DNA of 64,000 nucleotides, from contig NZ_JAHUWK010000001.1 in assembly GCF_019219065.1 (NCBI RefSeq), positions 1 to 64,000 on the forward strand. The letters are read 5' to 3'. Source of the stretch: Duganella sp. sic0402 (GTDB lineage: Bacteria > Pseudomonadota > Gammaproteobacteria > Burkholderiales > Burkholderiaceae_D). Positions 15,833 to 23,805 of this stretch are shown piece after piece (position 1 is the first letter of the stretch; each line of letters begins with the position of its first letter). Below the pieces are notes generated by a model that was not told the origin of the DNA, did no database searches, and worked only from the letters and a program-made list of their open reading frames with translations. A program made the position numbers and the translations under genes.

Positions 15833-16693
15833 TTATGCCAATGCCCGCTCCAGCAACTTGTGCATTTCAGCGGCAATTTCCGCGCCGTGCGTTTCCACCG
15901 CGAAGTGACCGGTGTCGAGGAATATCACCTCTGCGTTTGGATTGTCGCGCTTGAAGGCTTCCGCGCCGGGCGGGATGAAGAAGGGATCGTTCTTGCCCCA
16001 GATAACCAGCGTCGGCAGCTTGGTGTCGCGGAAGAATTTTTGGAACGCCGGATATTGCGTCAGGTTGTTGGCGTAGTCCAGGATCAGATCCAGCTGGATG
16101 TCGCGGTTGCCCGGCCGGTCCAGCAGCGCCGCGTCCAGATGGTAGGTTTCCGGCGCCACGCTATCAGGATAGGCAACGCCTTGCTGGTACTGCCATTTGG
16201 TCGCCTCCAGGCTCAGGAAGTTGCGCATGGTAGCGCGGTTTTCCTCTGTAGGCTCAGCCCAGAACTGGCGCGTTGGTCCCCAGGCTTCGCCCAGACCTTC
16301 CAGATACGCATTGCCATTTTGCGAGATCACCGCCGTGACGCGCTCCGGATGCGCGGCAGCCAGGCGGAAGCCGGTCGGCGCACCATAGTCGAAGGCGTAC
16401 AGCGCGTATTTCTCCAGCTTGAGTTTTTGTACCAAGGCGTCCAGGGTCGCCGTCAGATTGTCGAAGGTGTAGACATAGTTGCGCCCGGCCGGTACGCTGG
16501 TGAAGCCGAAGCCCGGCAGGTCCGGCGCAATGACCTTGTATTTGGTGGCCAGCAACGGAATCAGGTTGCGATACATATGCGACGATGAAGGGAAGCCATG
16601 CAGCAGCAAGACTACGGGCGCATCGGCCGGACCGGCTTCGCGGTAGAACACGTTGACGCCGTCAGCTTCGATGGTATGGAAAGTCGTGGTCAT
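15833..16693 (-). CDS. Alpha/beta hydrolase with Asp nucleophile
   Basis: A 286-residue alpha/beta hydrolase resembling haloalkane dehalogenases and epoxide hydrolases. The oxyanion motif is LLLHGFPSSSHMYRN, the nucleophile elbow FDYGAP places Asp102 where esterases have Ser, and the late TGHF supplies the catalytic His near 263. Asp nucleophiles act on C-halogen or epoxide bonds, though many members have unknown substrates. ATG 16693 with GAGGAT in front is preferred over the upstream Met at 16732. It is divergent to the histidine kinase gene. Confidence 0.88.
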   Translation of the reverse strand: MTTTFHTIEADGVNVFYREAGPADAPVVLLLHGFPSSSHMYRNLIPLLATKYKVIAPDLPGFGFTSVPAGRNYVYTFDNLTATLDALVQKLKLEKYALYAFDYGAPTGFRLAAAHPERVTAVISQNGNAYLEGLGEAWGPTRQFWAEPTEENRATMRNFLSLEATKWQYQQGVAYPDSVAPETYHLDAALLDRPGNRDIQLDLILDYANNLTQYPAFQKFFRDTKLPTLVIWGKNDPFFIPPGAEAFKRDNPNAEVIFLDTGHFAVETHGAEIAAEMHKLLERALA

Positions 16694-16843
16694 GTATTTA
16701 TCCTCAGGATAGTTGTAGCATTGCGCGAACATAGCGTTATCGCATGCATTACGCCATCTGGAATAGGGTGGAGGTGCGGTTTGCCACCAAGTTTGCCGGG
16801 TTTTTTGGATAAGCTGAGAATGTAATGATCAGTGGAGCGGGCA

Positions 16844-17977
16844 ATGACTTTAGCAACAGATCAAAAGGAAGGCGAGGGCGGCCTGTCGGCAACGTCGAGG
16901 GCGATGCTCGCCCTGCGCCAGGAGGTGTTTGATCTGTGGGAGGCCAGCGTTCGCGATGATATCGACGAGGCGGAAGGCGTTTCCGGCCCCATCCTGATTA
17001 ATACCTTGCCCGCCTTCTACGACAATATCGCCGAGGCACTGACGCTTGATTATCCCAGGGATCATGGCGCCAGCAATACTACTTCGATGTCTGCCCACGG
17101 TGGCGAACGGGCGCGCATGACGCCGTTCCGCGCCGATCAGATCATTCTCGAATACCAGCTGTTCCGTGATGCGATTGGCACGATCAGCCGTCGCAACGGC
17201 CTGCAGTTCAGCACAGAAGAATGGCGGGTGGTGGAAGTGTCCATCGATACCGCGGTGCGCGACGCCATCCGTGAATTTTCCGTGATTCAAGAGCGCATGC
17301 GCGAGCGCTTGGCTGCCACGCTGTCGCACGATATGCGCAATCCGCTGTCGCTGATACTGACCGCCACGCAACTGATCACGGGGAGCCAGGATCTCGACAC
17401 GGCGCACCGCGTGGCGGCGAAGATCGAGGTCGGCGCCCAGCGCATGCAACTGATGCTGGCGGAGCTGGTGGATGCGCTGACCTTTGAACGTTCCACCAAG
17501 CTGCCGCTGGCCCTCTCGCAATTCGATATGCGTAGTTTGCTGGATGCGGTGGCGCAGCAGTTTAACGTCGGCGGGGATGAGCGGATTGAGGTACACGCCG
17601 CATCAATCATCGGTTACTGGTGCCGTAGCTCACTGCACCGCGCGCTGGACAATCTGATTACCAACGCGATCAAATATGGCGATGGCGGACGCATACGCAT
17701 CAAGGCCGATAGTCAGGGCGGCAGGTTGATCATGAGCGTGCATAACCATGGCGAGCCGATCGCCGAGGAACAGCGTGAGCGTATCTTTGAATATCTGCGG
17801 CGCGAAGGTGAGGGCAGCATGGCCGAAGGCTGGGGTATCGGCTTGCCCTATGTGCGCAGTGTTGCTGAGGCGCATGGCGGTAGCGTGGCGGTGGATAGTT
17901 CCGCCGCCACTGGCACTACCTTTATCATCGACATTCCTGTCGATTGCCAGCCGTACGCCAGCGCCGCCGCACGCTAG
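16844..17977 (+). CDS. Cytoplasmic orphan histidine kinase with RsbRD-like N-terminus
   Basis: A 377-residue sensor kinase without membrane segments. The first ~150 residues are helical (ALRQEVFDLWEASVRDDIDE; LPAFYDNIAEAL) and resemble the N-terminal sensor domain of RsbR-type co-antagonists. Phosphoacceptor His162 lies in LSHDMRNPLSL, followed by the N box DNLITNAIKYGD and the G box WGIGLPYVRSVAEAHGG. No response regulator is adjacent, so it may act on a distant partner. ATG 16844 is preferred over GTG 16832 because GGAG lies at a normal distance. The sensor assignment is by eye. Confidence 0.87.
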   Translation: MTLATDQKEGEGGLSATSRAMLALRQEVFDLWEASVRDDIDEAEGVSGPILINTLPAFYDNIAEALTLDYPRDHGASNTTSMSAHGGERARMTPFRADQIILEYQLFRDAIGTISRRNGLQFSTEEWRVVEVSIDTAVRDAIREFSVIQERMRERLAATLSHDMRNPLSLILTATQLITGSQDLDTAHRVAAKIEVGAQRMQLMLAELVDALTFERSTKLPLALSQFDMRSLLDAVAQQFNVGGDERIEVHAASIIGYWCRSSLHRALDNLITNAIKYGDGGRIRIKADSQGGRLIMSVHNHGEPIAEEQRERIFEYLRREGEGSMAEGWGIGLPYVRSVAEAHGGSVAVDSSAATGTTFIIDIPVDCQPYASAAAR

Positions 17978-17978
17978 C

Positions 17979-18197
17979 TTAGCTGGTCTTCTGCTCTGCC
18001 GCACGCTTGCGCAGCGTGGTGACGGCGGTGCCGCCGACACCCCAGTTATCGGTCTCCACTTCATCAATGATGACGAAGGTAGTAGCCGGATTTTTGTTCA
18101 GCACTTTTTGCAGCAGATCGGTCACGCCCTGAATCAGTTCCTGCTTTTGCTCGGCAGTAGCGCCTTCATTGGTGATGCGGATATTTACGAATGGCAT
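17979..18197 (-). CDS. 4-oxalocrotonate tautomerase-like protein (copy 2)
   Basis: A 72-residue paralogue of the tautomerase at 14982, sharing MP-VNIR-TNEG and the block LNKNPATTFVIIDEVE without change. The catalytic Pro follows Met. The tail is different (RKRAAEQKTS). It starts inside the last codons of the efflux pump gene: the two overlap by 13 bases, and the Shine-Dalgarno AAGGAG lies within the pump gene, so translation is probably coupled. It may process the pump's substrate or inducer; that is inference. Confidence 0.9.
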   Translation of the reverse strand: MPFVNIRITNEGATAEQKQELIQGVTDLLQKVLNKNPATTFVIIDEVETDNWGVGGTAVTTLRKRAAEQKTS

Positions 18198-19570
18198 AGC
18201 TTTTCTCCTTGGTTAAAATGGGTAAATGTCGCCAGCAGCGCGCCGGCCAGCAGCAGGGCGGTCGACAAGGCCAGCGCGATATGAATGCCCGACAGGATAG
18301 CAGCTGTGGCTGGTGCAGCGACTAAAGCGCCATAGATAGCCACGCCCATTGCGCCGCCGACCTGGCGGGCAGTGTTCAATACCGCCGATGCGGTGCCGCC
18401 CTGGCTGCGCTCGACCGAGGCCAGGATGGCGGTGGTCATGGCTGGCACGGCCAGGCCCATGCCGGCTGGAATCAGCGCCAGGCCGGGCAGCATGGCCCAG
18501 AAACTGGCTGTCTCCGAAATGCCGAACACGGCCAGCAGCGCATAACCGCTGGCGCCGATCAGGCCGCCGATAATCATCGGCCGGCGTGAACCAACGCGGG
18601 CTTGCAGCCAGCCGCTGGCGATATTGGCGAACAGGAAGGTGCCGGTCAGCGGCAGGAAAATCAGTCCGGCGTGCAGCACCGAGAAGCCGCGCACCTGTTG
18701 CAGATAAAAGCTGAGGATGAAGATCACGCCATAGTAGGCAAAGTTGACGAACACACCGAACAGCACCGCCGGCGTGAAGCCGGTCAGCCTGAACAGCTTC
18801 AGTGGCAACATGGGCGACTCGCTGCGCCGTTCGACTTGCAGGAACAACGCGCCGGCGACCAAGGCCACCACAAACGCGCCGATCACGGCGGCGTGCGTCA
18901 GGCCCAGCGCGTGGACTTCGATCACCGCACCGATGAACGCGGTCAGCGCGATTACCGCCAGCAGTTGGCCGGGAATGTCAAAGTGCCGCGCCGCGCCACC
19001 GTGGCGGATTGCCGGCACCACGCGCAGCGTCAGCCAGAAGCCGATCACGCAAATCGGGATATTCACCCAGAAGATGCTGCGCCAGCCGAACGCCGACATC
19101 AGCAGTCCGCCCAGTACCGGGCCGGCTGCGATCGAGACGCCGCCTGCGGCCGTCCACCAGGCGATGGCCTTGGCCAGCATCGGCCGGTCGTGCGCGTAGA
19201 CGGCGTTGAGGATGGCAAGCGAACTCGGCACCAGCAGCGCCGCGCCGACGCCCTGGGTGGCGCGGGCCAGGTTGAGGGTGAGCGCATCCGGCGCCATGGC
19301 GCAGGCCAGTGAAGCCAGCGTGAACAGCGCGAAACCGGCGAGGAACACGGTGCGCGAGCCGAAGCGGTCGCCAATCGCACCGGCCGACAACAGGAATACG
19401 GCAAAGCCTAGCGTGTAAGCATCGACCACCCATTGCAGCTGGCTGACGCCGGCGTGCAGCTCGCGGCCTATCTCCGGCAGCGCCACATTGACGATGGTGA
19501 CGTCCAGCTGGACGATGATGAAGGCGAAGCTGCAAGCCAGCAGTATCGCTAATGAGGGTGTGGTTTTCAT
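18185..19570 (-). CDS. MFS drug efflux transporter, DHA2 (EmrB/QacA) type
   Basis: A 461-residue inner-membrane proton antiporter with a 14-helix layout. The first helix has QLDVTIVNVALPEIGREL, the motif typical of DHA2 pumps, followed by motif A-like GAIGDRFGSRTVF and motif C-like GVSIAAGPVLGGLL. The frame opens much earlier, but ATG 19570 gives the normal family start. It is divergent to a LysR gene, with a T-N11-A box between them, and is overlapped by a tautomerase gene at its 3' end. Confidence 0.9.
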   Translation of the reverse strand: MKTTPSLAILLACSFAFIIVQLDVTIVNVALPEIGRELHAGVSQLQWVVDAYTLGFAVFLLSAGAIGDRFGSRTVFLAGFALFTLASLACAMAPDALTLNLARATQGVGAALLVPSSLAILNAVYAHDRPMLAKAIAWWTAAGGVSIAAGPVLGGLLMSAFGWRSIFWVNIPICVIGFWLTLRVVPAIRHGGAARHFDIPGQLLAVIALTAFIGAVIEVHALGLTHAAVIGAFVVALVAGALFLQVERRSESPMLPLKLFRLTGFTPAVLFGVFVNFAYYGVIFILSFYLQQVRGFSVLHAGLIFLPLTGTFLFANIASGWLQARVGSRRPMIIGGLIGASGYALLAVFGISETASFWAMLPGLALIPAGMGLAVPAMTTAILASVERSQGGTASAVLNTARQVGGAMGVAIYGALVAAPATAAILSGIHIALALSTALLLAGALLATFTHFNQGEKLCHS

Positions 19571-19596
19571 GGTGTCAATATAGCCCGAATAACGCA

Positions 19597-19609
19597 TCAT
19601 GAAAAATGA
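19597..19609. promoter_or_regulatory. Candidate LysR box between efflux pump and LysR genes
   Basis: TCAT (19597-19600) and ATGA (19606-19609) form an inverted repeat that fits T-N11-A. It lies in the 76-base divergent region, 27 bases before the pump start. The short half-sites make it only a candidate. Confidence 0.35.
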
Positions 19610-19646
19610 ATTATACTGAACTGGTGATTCTTTAATTGAGAACGAT

Positions 19647-20510
19647 ATGGAACTCTCAGCGTTGCGCATCTTTAAAACCGTGGCCGAGGAGGGCGGCGTG
19701 ACGCAGGCTGCCGCCCGGCTCAACCGCGTGCAGTCGAATGTCTCCGCCCGGCTGACCCAGCTGGAGGAGTCGCTTGGCGTCAGCCTGTTCCACCGCTCTG
19801 GCCGGCGCATGCTGATCACTGAGGAGGGCGCGCGCCTGCTGGCCTACGCCGAGCGTTTGCTGCAACTGGCCGACGAGGCGCAGCAGGCCGTGCGCGGCGA
19901 CCAGCAGCCATCCGGGCAATTGAAAATCGGTTCGATGGAAACCACGGCCGCCGCCCGCCTGCCGCTGGTGCTGGGACAGTTTCACAGGCAGTATCCGCAG
20001 GTGGATCTGGTGCTGGATACGGGGCCGACCGATTATCTGGTGCAGGCGGTGCTGAATCACCGGGTCGATATGGCGCTGGTGGCCGCGCCGGTGGAGCGTC
20101 CCGAACTGATGCAGGTGCCGGTGTTTGACGAGGAACTGGTGCTGCTGACCGACAGCCTGCACGGTCCGGTCAAGTCGCCGCACGACGTGGCGCGGCGCAC
20201 CTTGTTGGGCTTCCGCAGCGGCTGTTCATACCGGCGGCGGCTGGAGCGCTGGTTTGCCGAAGGCGGCGTGTCGCCGGCGCGGATAGCGGAATTCGGAACG
20301 TTTGAAGCCATCATCGGCTGCGTGGCGGCCGGCATGGGCGTGGCGATGATGCCAAGGGAAGTGCTGAAGCAGCGCGAACTGGCAAAATCCGTCCGCGTCC
20401 ACGCGCTGCCTGCGGATGTGGCGCGCGTGCAAACCATGCTGATCTGGCGGCGCGACATCACCCAGCATGCGGCGCGCGATGCATTTGCTGCGGCATTTTC
20501 ATCAATTTGA
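19647..20510 (+). CDS. LysR-family regulator of the efflux pump
   Basis: A 287-residue LysR protein beginning MELSALRIFKTVAEEGGVTQ, the start of the CbbR/YhjC-like subgroup. Its helix-turn-helix reads VTQAAARLNRVQSNVSARLT. The effector domain includes LKIGSMETTAAARLP. Its divergent position to the pump-tautomerase genes makes these the probable targets. It is followed by a strong terminator at 20560. Confidence 0.9.
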   Translation: MELSALRIFKTVAEEGGVTQAAARLNRVQSNVSARLTQLEESLGVSLFHRSGRRMLITEEGARLLAYAERLLQLADEAQQAVRGDQQPSGQLKIGSMETTAAARLPLVLGQFHRQYPQVDLVLDTGPTDYLVQAVLNHRVDMALVAAPVERPELMQVPVFDEELVLLTDSLHGPVKSPHDVARRTLLGFRSGCSYRRRLERWFAEGGVSPARIAEFGTFEAIIGCVAAGMGVAMMPREVLKQRELAKSVRVHALPADVARVQTMLIWRRDITQHAARDAFAAAFSSI

Positions 20511-20559
20511 GGGCGGCAATACCGAGCGCCAGCACAGAATAGCACAGCGCTTGCGTAAT

Positions 20560-20596
20560 AAAAAAGGCGCATCCTATGACTGGATGCGCCTTTTTT
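20560..20596. terminator. Strong bidirectional rho-independent terminator
   Basis: A run of A, GGCGCATCC (20566-20574), a seven-base loop, GGATGCGCC (20582-20590) and a T-run form a long perfect stem. It separates the convergent LysR and lipoprotein genes. Confidence 0.9.
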
Positions 20597-20609
20597 ATTT
20601 ATATACCGC

Positions 20610-20873
20610 TTAGCGTGCTGGTGGCGGCGGTTCGGTGGTCGCTGGCGGCGTAGTGGCTGGCGGGGCGTTCGGGTCAGGCTGGGTGACTGCGCCGCCTTCG
20701 GTGGTCGGGGTATTGTTGACCGGTGGGGTAGCCGGGGCCGGCGTTACAGCAGGCGCTGGCGTGGCTTCCGGCACTGGTGCCGGGTCCACTTCTTTTTTCT
20801 GGCAGCCGCTGAGAACAGCTGCGGTAGCGATCAGGGCACAAGCAAACTTACCGGTCAGGTGAAACTGTTTCAT
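20610..20873 (-). CDS. Small proline/alanine/threonine-rich lipoprotein
   Basis: An 87-residue lipoprotein. The N-terminal signal ends in the lipobox LSGC with Cys24 as the lipidated residue, followed by QKKEVDP and a disordered tail of Pro, Ala and Thr with repeats such as PATTPPATTEPPPP. ATG 20873 is set by GAAGGAG six bases ahead, though the frame continues upstream. The tail resembles linkers that cross the periplasm or peptidoglycan. The Lys-Lys-Glu after the Cys gives no firm sorting signal. No function is known. Confidence 0.8.
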   Translation of the reverse strand: MKQFHLTGKFACALIATAAVLSGCQKKEVDPAPVPEATPAPAVTPAPATPPVNNTPTTEGGAVTQPDPNAPPATTPPATTEPPPPAR

Positions 20874-21026
20874 GTTGGACTCCTTCAGTTGGATGGCTTG
20901 ATTGGTCATCTTAGTCACTCCTGAGGTTGCGCCGTATCGGCGTGCTTGCACTCCGTTTGTAGGACTACTGCCCGTGTGATGATCTCCGCTACAATATTGG
21001 CATTCGATCAAACCGGAGGAGATTCC

Positions 21027-22004
21027 ATGCGTCGTTATATCGCAGCCGCATTGCTGGCCTTTGTCGCGCTGCAATCCAGCGCCAGTGAGTCTGCCAGCGG
21101 CAACTTTGTCGCCAGCAAGCGTTGCGAAGCGTATTCGTCCTTCGCCAAGCGCGCTAATCCGGGCGAGGCCTACATCAGCGCCGGCACCTCCTACACCGTT
21201 CACGAAATCAACAAGACCGATTATGACTGGCTGCGCATCGATGTTCCGGGAGCGCAACCAAAGTTGCGCTGGGTGCAGCGAGATTGCGGCACACCTGCGC
21301 TGGAACAGCGTGAAGAACGCACGGCCGCCCGCGCAGGCGGAGGCGGCGAAGTCTGCACGTCGCCGAATCAGCAGGACAGCTATGTGCTGGCGATCACCTG
21401 GCAGCCGGGCTTCTGCGAACACGCCAACTACAAGGGCAAAAAGCCGGAATGCGACGCCATGAATGGCGGCACGCTGCCGGCAAAAAATCTCAGCCTGCAC
21501 GGTCTGTGGCCGAACAAGAAGGAATGCGGCACCAACTATGGCAGTTGCAGCGGCCAGCCGTTTGCGCTGAGCAAGGACACTATCGAGAAAGTCGCGCCAT
21601 GGATGCCCAACTTCTTCTATGAGCGCACGTTCGGCGCGTATGAGTGGAACAAGCACGGCAAGTGCCAGTCGCTGCCGCCGGATGAGTACTTCATCAAGGC
21701 CGTGTCGGCGGTGCGCGTGGTGAATGATTCGGAAGTGGGGAAGATCGTGCTGGGCAATACCGGCAAGAGCTTCCGCGTCAATGAGTTCTTTGACCGCGTG
21801 AAAGCGCGTTACGGCGACAAGGTCGCCAGCACCATCACGCTGGTCTGCACGCAGAAAAAATACCTGCAAGAGATCCGTGTATCGCTGGCGCTGGATTTCG
21901 CCACCGACCGCGACCTGCCGCAGATGGTAGCCAACGCCAAACCAGCCGCCAGCCGCACCGCCAACTGCGCCGACGAAATTTACGTCGAGGCAGCTGGCAG
22001 GTGA
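21027..22004 (+). CDS. Secreted ribonuclease T2 family protein
   Basis: A 325-residue exported endoribonuclease. It has a signal peptide (residues 1-20), then about 80 residues that look like a small beta-rich domain ending LRWVQRDCG, and then the T2 domain. Active-site segment I is LHGLWPN with His158, and segment II is EWNKHGKC with Glu206 and His210, so the catalytic set is complete. Such enzymes degrade RNA in the periplasm or outside the cell, probably for phosphate and nucleoside scavenging. ATG 21027 with GGAGGA ahead is chosen over an earlier in-frame Met. The N-terminal extension is not part of classical RNase I. Confidence 0.92.
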   Translation: MRRYIAAALLAFVALQSSASESASGNFVASKRCEAYSSFAKRANPGEAYISAGTSYTVHEINKTDYDWLRIDVPGAQPKLRWVQRDCGTPALEQREERTAARAGGGGEVCTSPNQQDSYVLAITWQPGFCEHANYKGKKPECDAMNGGTLPAKNLSLHGLWPNKKECGTNYGSCSGQPFALSKDTIEKVAPWMPNFFYERTFGAYEWNKHGKCQSLPPDEYFIKAVSAVRVVNDSEVGKIVLGNTGKSFRVNEFFDRVKARYGDKVASTITLVCTQKKYLQEIRVSLALDFATDRDLPQMVANAKPAASRTANCADEIYVEAAGR

Positions 22005-22010
22005 GCCGAC

Positions 22011-22754
22011 TCAGGCTGCGAAGCCGCCGTCGATCAACAGGTCGGCACCGGTGACAAAGCCTGCTTCAGGGCCGGCCAGGTAAGCCACCATGGCGGCCAC
22101 TTCATCGGCTTTGCCGTGGCGTTTCAGCGCCATCAGGCCGTGCATGAAGGCGGCGAAATCGCCTTCGGCCGGATTCATGTCGGTGTCCACCGGACCTGGC
22201 GCAATGTTGTTGACAGTGATGTTGCGCGGGCCCAAATCGCGCGCCATGCCTTTGACCAGGCCGATCAGCGCCGATTTGCTCATCGCATAAGCCGCGCCGC
22301 CTTCAAACGGCATACGCTGCGCATTGGTGCTGCCGATGTTGATGATGCGGCCGCCGTCCTTCATGTGTTTGGCCGCAGCTTGCGAGGCGACAAACACGCC
22401 GCGCACATTCACCGCCACGGTGCGGTCAAAGTCTTCCAGCGAGAACTGGTCGGTTGGGCCCAGCAGCAGCACGCCGGCGCTGTTGACCAGGATGTCCAGG
22501 CGGCCATAACGATCAGCCACGCTGTCGATCGCTTTGGTCAGCGACGCCGCGTCCGATGCATCCGCCTTGATGGCGATCGCTTCGCCGCCGGCTGCCTTGA
22601 TTTCCTCGGCCAGCGCTTCAGCAGCGATGGCCGATGCGGCGTAGCCGATGGCGACTTTGGCGCCTTCGGCAGCCAGGCGGCGGGCAGAGGCTGCGCCAAT
22701 ACCACGCGAACCACCGTTGATGAAAGCGACTTTACCGTTGAGTTTGGTGTTCAT
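22011..22754 (-). CDS. SDR-family oxidoreductase, FabG-like
   Basis: A 247-residue SDR. The nucleotide motif is NGGSRGIG (13-20) rather than TGxxxGIG, and NNAG is replaced by NSAG (91-94). The active site Ser142, Tyr156 and Lys160 (YAMSK) is intact, and the C-terminus is TGADLLIDGGFAA as in 3-oxoacyl-ACP reductase-like proteins. It is divergent to the LysR gene at 22865, which probably regulates it. The substrate is unknown. Confidence 0.9.
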   Translation of the reverse strand: MNTKLNGKVAFINGGSRGIGAASARRLAAEGAKVAIGYAASAIAAEALAEEIKAAGGEAIAIKADASDAASLTKAIDSVADRYGRLDILVNSAGVLLLGPTDQFSLEDFDRTVAVNVRGVFVASQAAAKHMKDGGRIINIGSTNAQRMPFEGGAAYAMSKSALIGLVKGMARDLGPRNITVNNIAPGPVDTDMNPAEGDFAAFMHGLMALKRHGKADEVAAMVAYLAGPEAGFVTGADLLIDGGFAA

Positions 22755-22864
22755 GATTTATTTCCTTTCGGGTTGGTTGATGAACACAGTATGGCCTTCC
22801 TCAGTTGATCTTTGTAGTCATAAAATAACGTGTACAGTTTCAACCATTGGTATAAGATGGCCGC

Positions 22865-23794
22865 ATGTTCACTGAATTAAGCAGTTATCTGGATGCGTTC
22901 ATCGCCTCCGCCGATGAGGGCAGCTTCTCCGCAGCCGCGCGCCGCCTGGGGCTGACGCCGGCCGCCGTCAGCAAAAGCGTCAACCGGCTGGAGTTGCGGC
23001 TGGGCGTGCGTCTGTTCCAACGCAGCACCCGCAGCCTGGCGCTGACCACCGATGGCGAGCGGCTGTACGGGCAGGTGCGGCTGCCTTGGAGTGAGATCGG
23101 CGACGCGCTGACGGATCTGAGCCAGGGCGCCGGCAAGCCTGCCGGTACACTCAAGGTGGCGCTGGCGCACACCGTGGGCCGGACCTATTTTGTGCCGCTG
23201 CTGGAGGAATTTGTGCGCCGCTATCCGGACGTGGTGCCGGATCTGTACTTCGATAATCATCAGGTGGATCTGATCGCCGAAGGTTTCGACGTCGCCATCG
23301 GCGGCGGCATCGAGCTGACCGACGCGCTGATTGCGCGCGAGCTGGCGAACATGCATATCGTTCTGGTGGCGTCGCCCGCTTATCTGAAAGCGCAGCCGGC
23401 ACCATCGCAGCCGCAGGAATTGACCCGTCATCGCGGCTTGCTGCGCCGCTCATTGAGCACTGGCCGGCTGGTGCCATGGACCTTGAAGAACCACGCTGGG
23501 CAGGAAGTGGTGGCCAGCGTGCGGCCGGTGGCGGTGATGGACGATCCGGAAGCGCTGGCGCGCGCCGCTGCCAACGGCATGGGCATCGCCATGCTGCCGC
23601 TGGCGCACGCCGCGCCGCTGCTGGACAGCGGCGAACTGGTACGTGTGCTGCCCGACTGGTATGCTGAAACGCGGCCGCTGTCGATCTATTATTCCAGCCG
23701 CAAGCTGGTGCCTGCCAAGGTGCGGGTATTTGTTGATTACATCGTGGAGCAGTTCCGCGCCAGCGGCCATGCCGAGCGGTTTCGAGCACATTAG
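22865..23794 (+). CDS. LysR-family regulator divergent to an SDR gene
   Basis: A 309-residue LysR protein with FSAAARRLGLTPAAVSKSVN in the helix-turn-helix and a full effector domain ending RVFVDYIVEQFR. It is similar in style to the LysR at 9968. Divergent placement with the FabG-like SDR implies control of that gene. The downstream esterase gene starts 12 bases after its stop, with the Shine-Dalgarno overlapping the stop codon, so read-through transcription into the cell-wall enzyme genes is possible. Confidence 0.9.
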   Translation: MFTELSSYLDAFIASADEGSFSAAARRLGLTPAAVSKSVNRLELRLGVRLFQRSTRSLALTTDGERLYGQVRLPWSEIGDALTDLSQGAGKPAGTLKVALAHTVGRTYFVPLLEEFVRRYPDVVPDLYFDNHQVDLIAEGFDVAIGGGIELTDALIARELANMHIVLVASPAYLKAQPAPSQPQELTRHRGLLRRSLSTGRLVPWTLKNHAGQEVVASVRPVAVMDDPEALARAAANGMGIAMLPLAHAAPLLDSGELVRVLPDWYAETRPLSIYYSSRKLVPAKVRVFVDYIVEQFRASGHAERFRAH

Positions 23795-23805
23795 GAGACA
23801 TGTCG

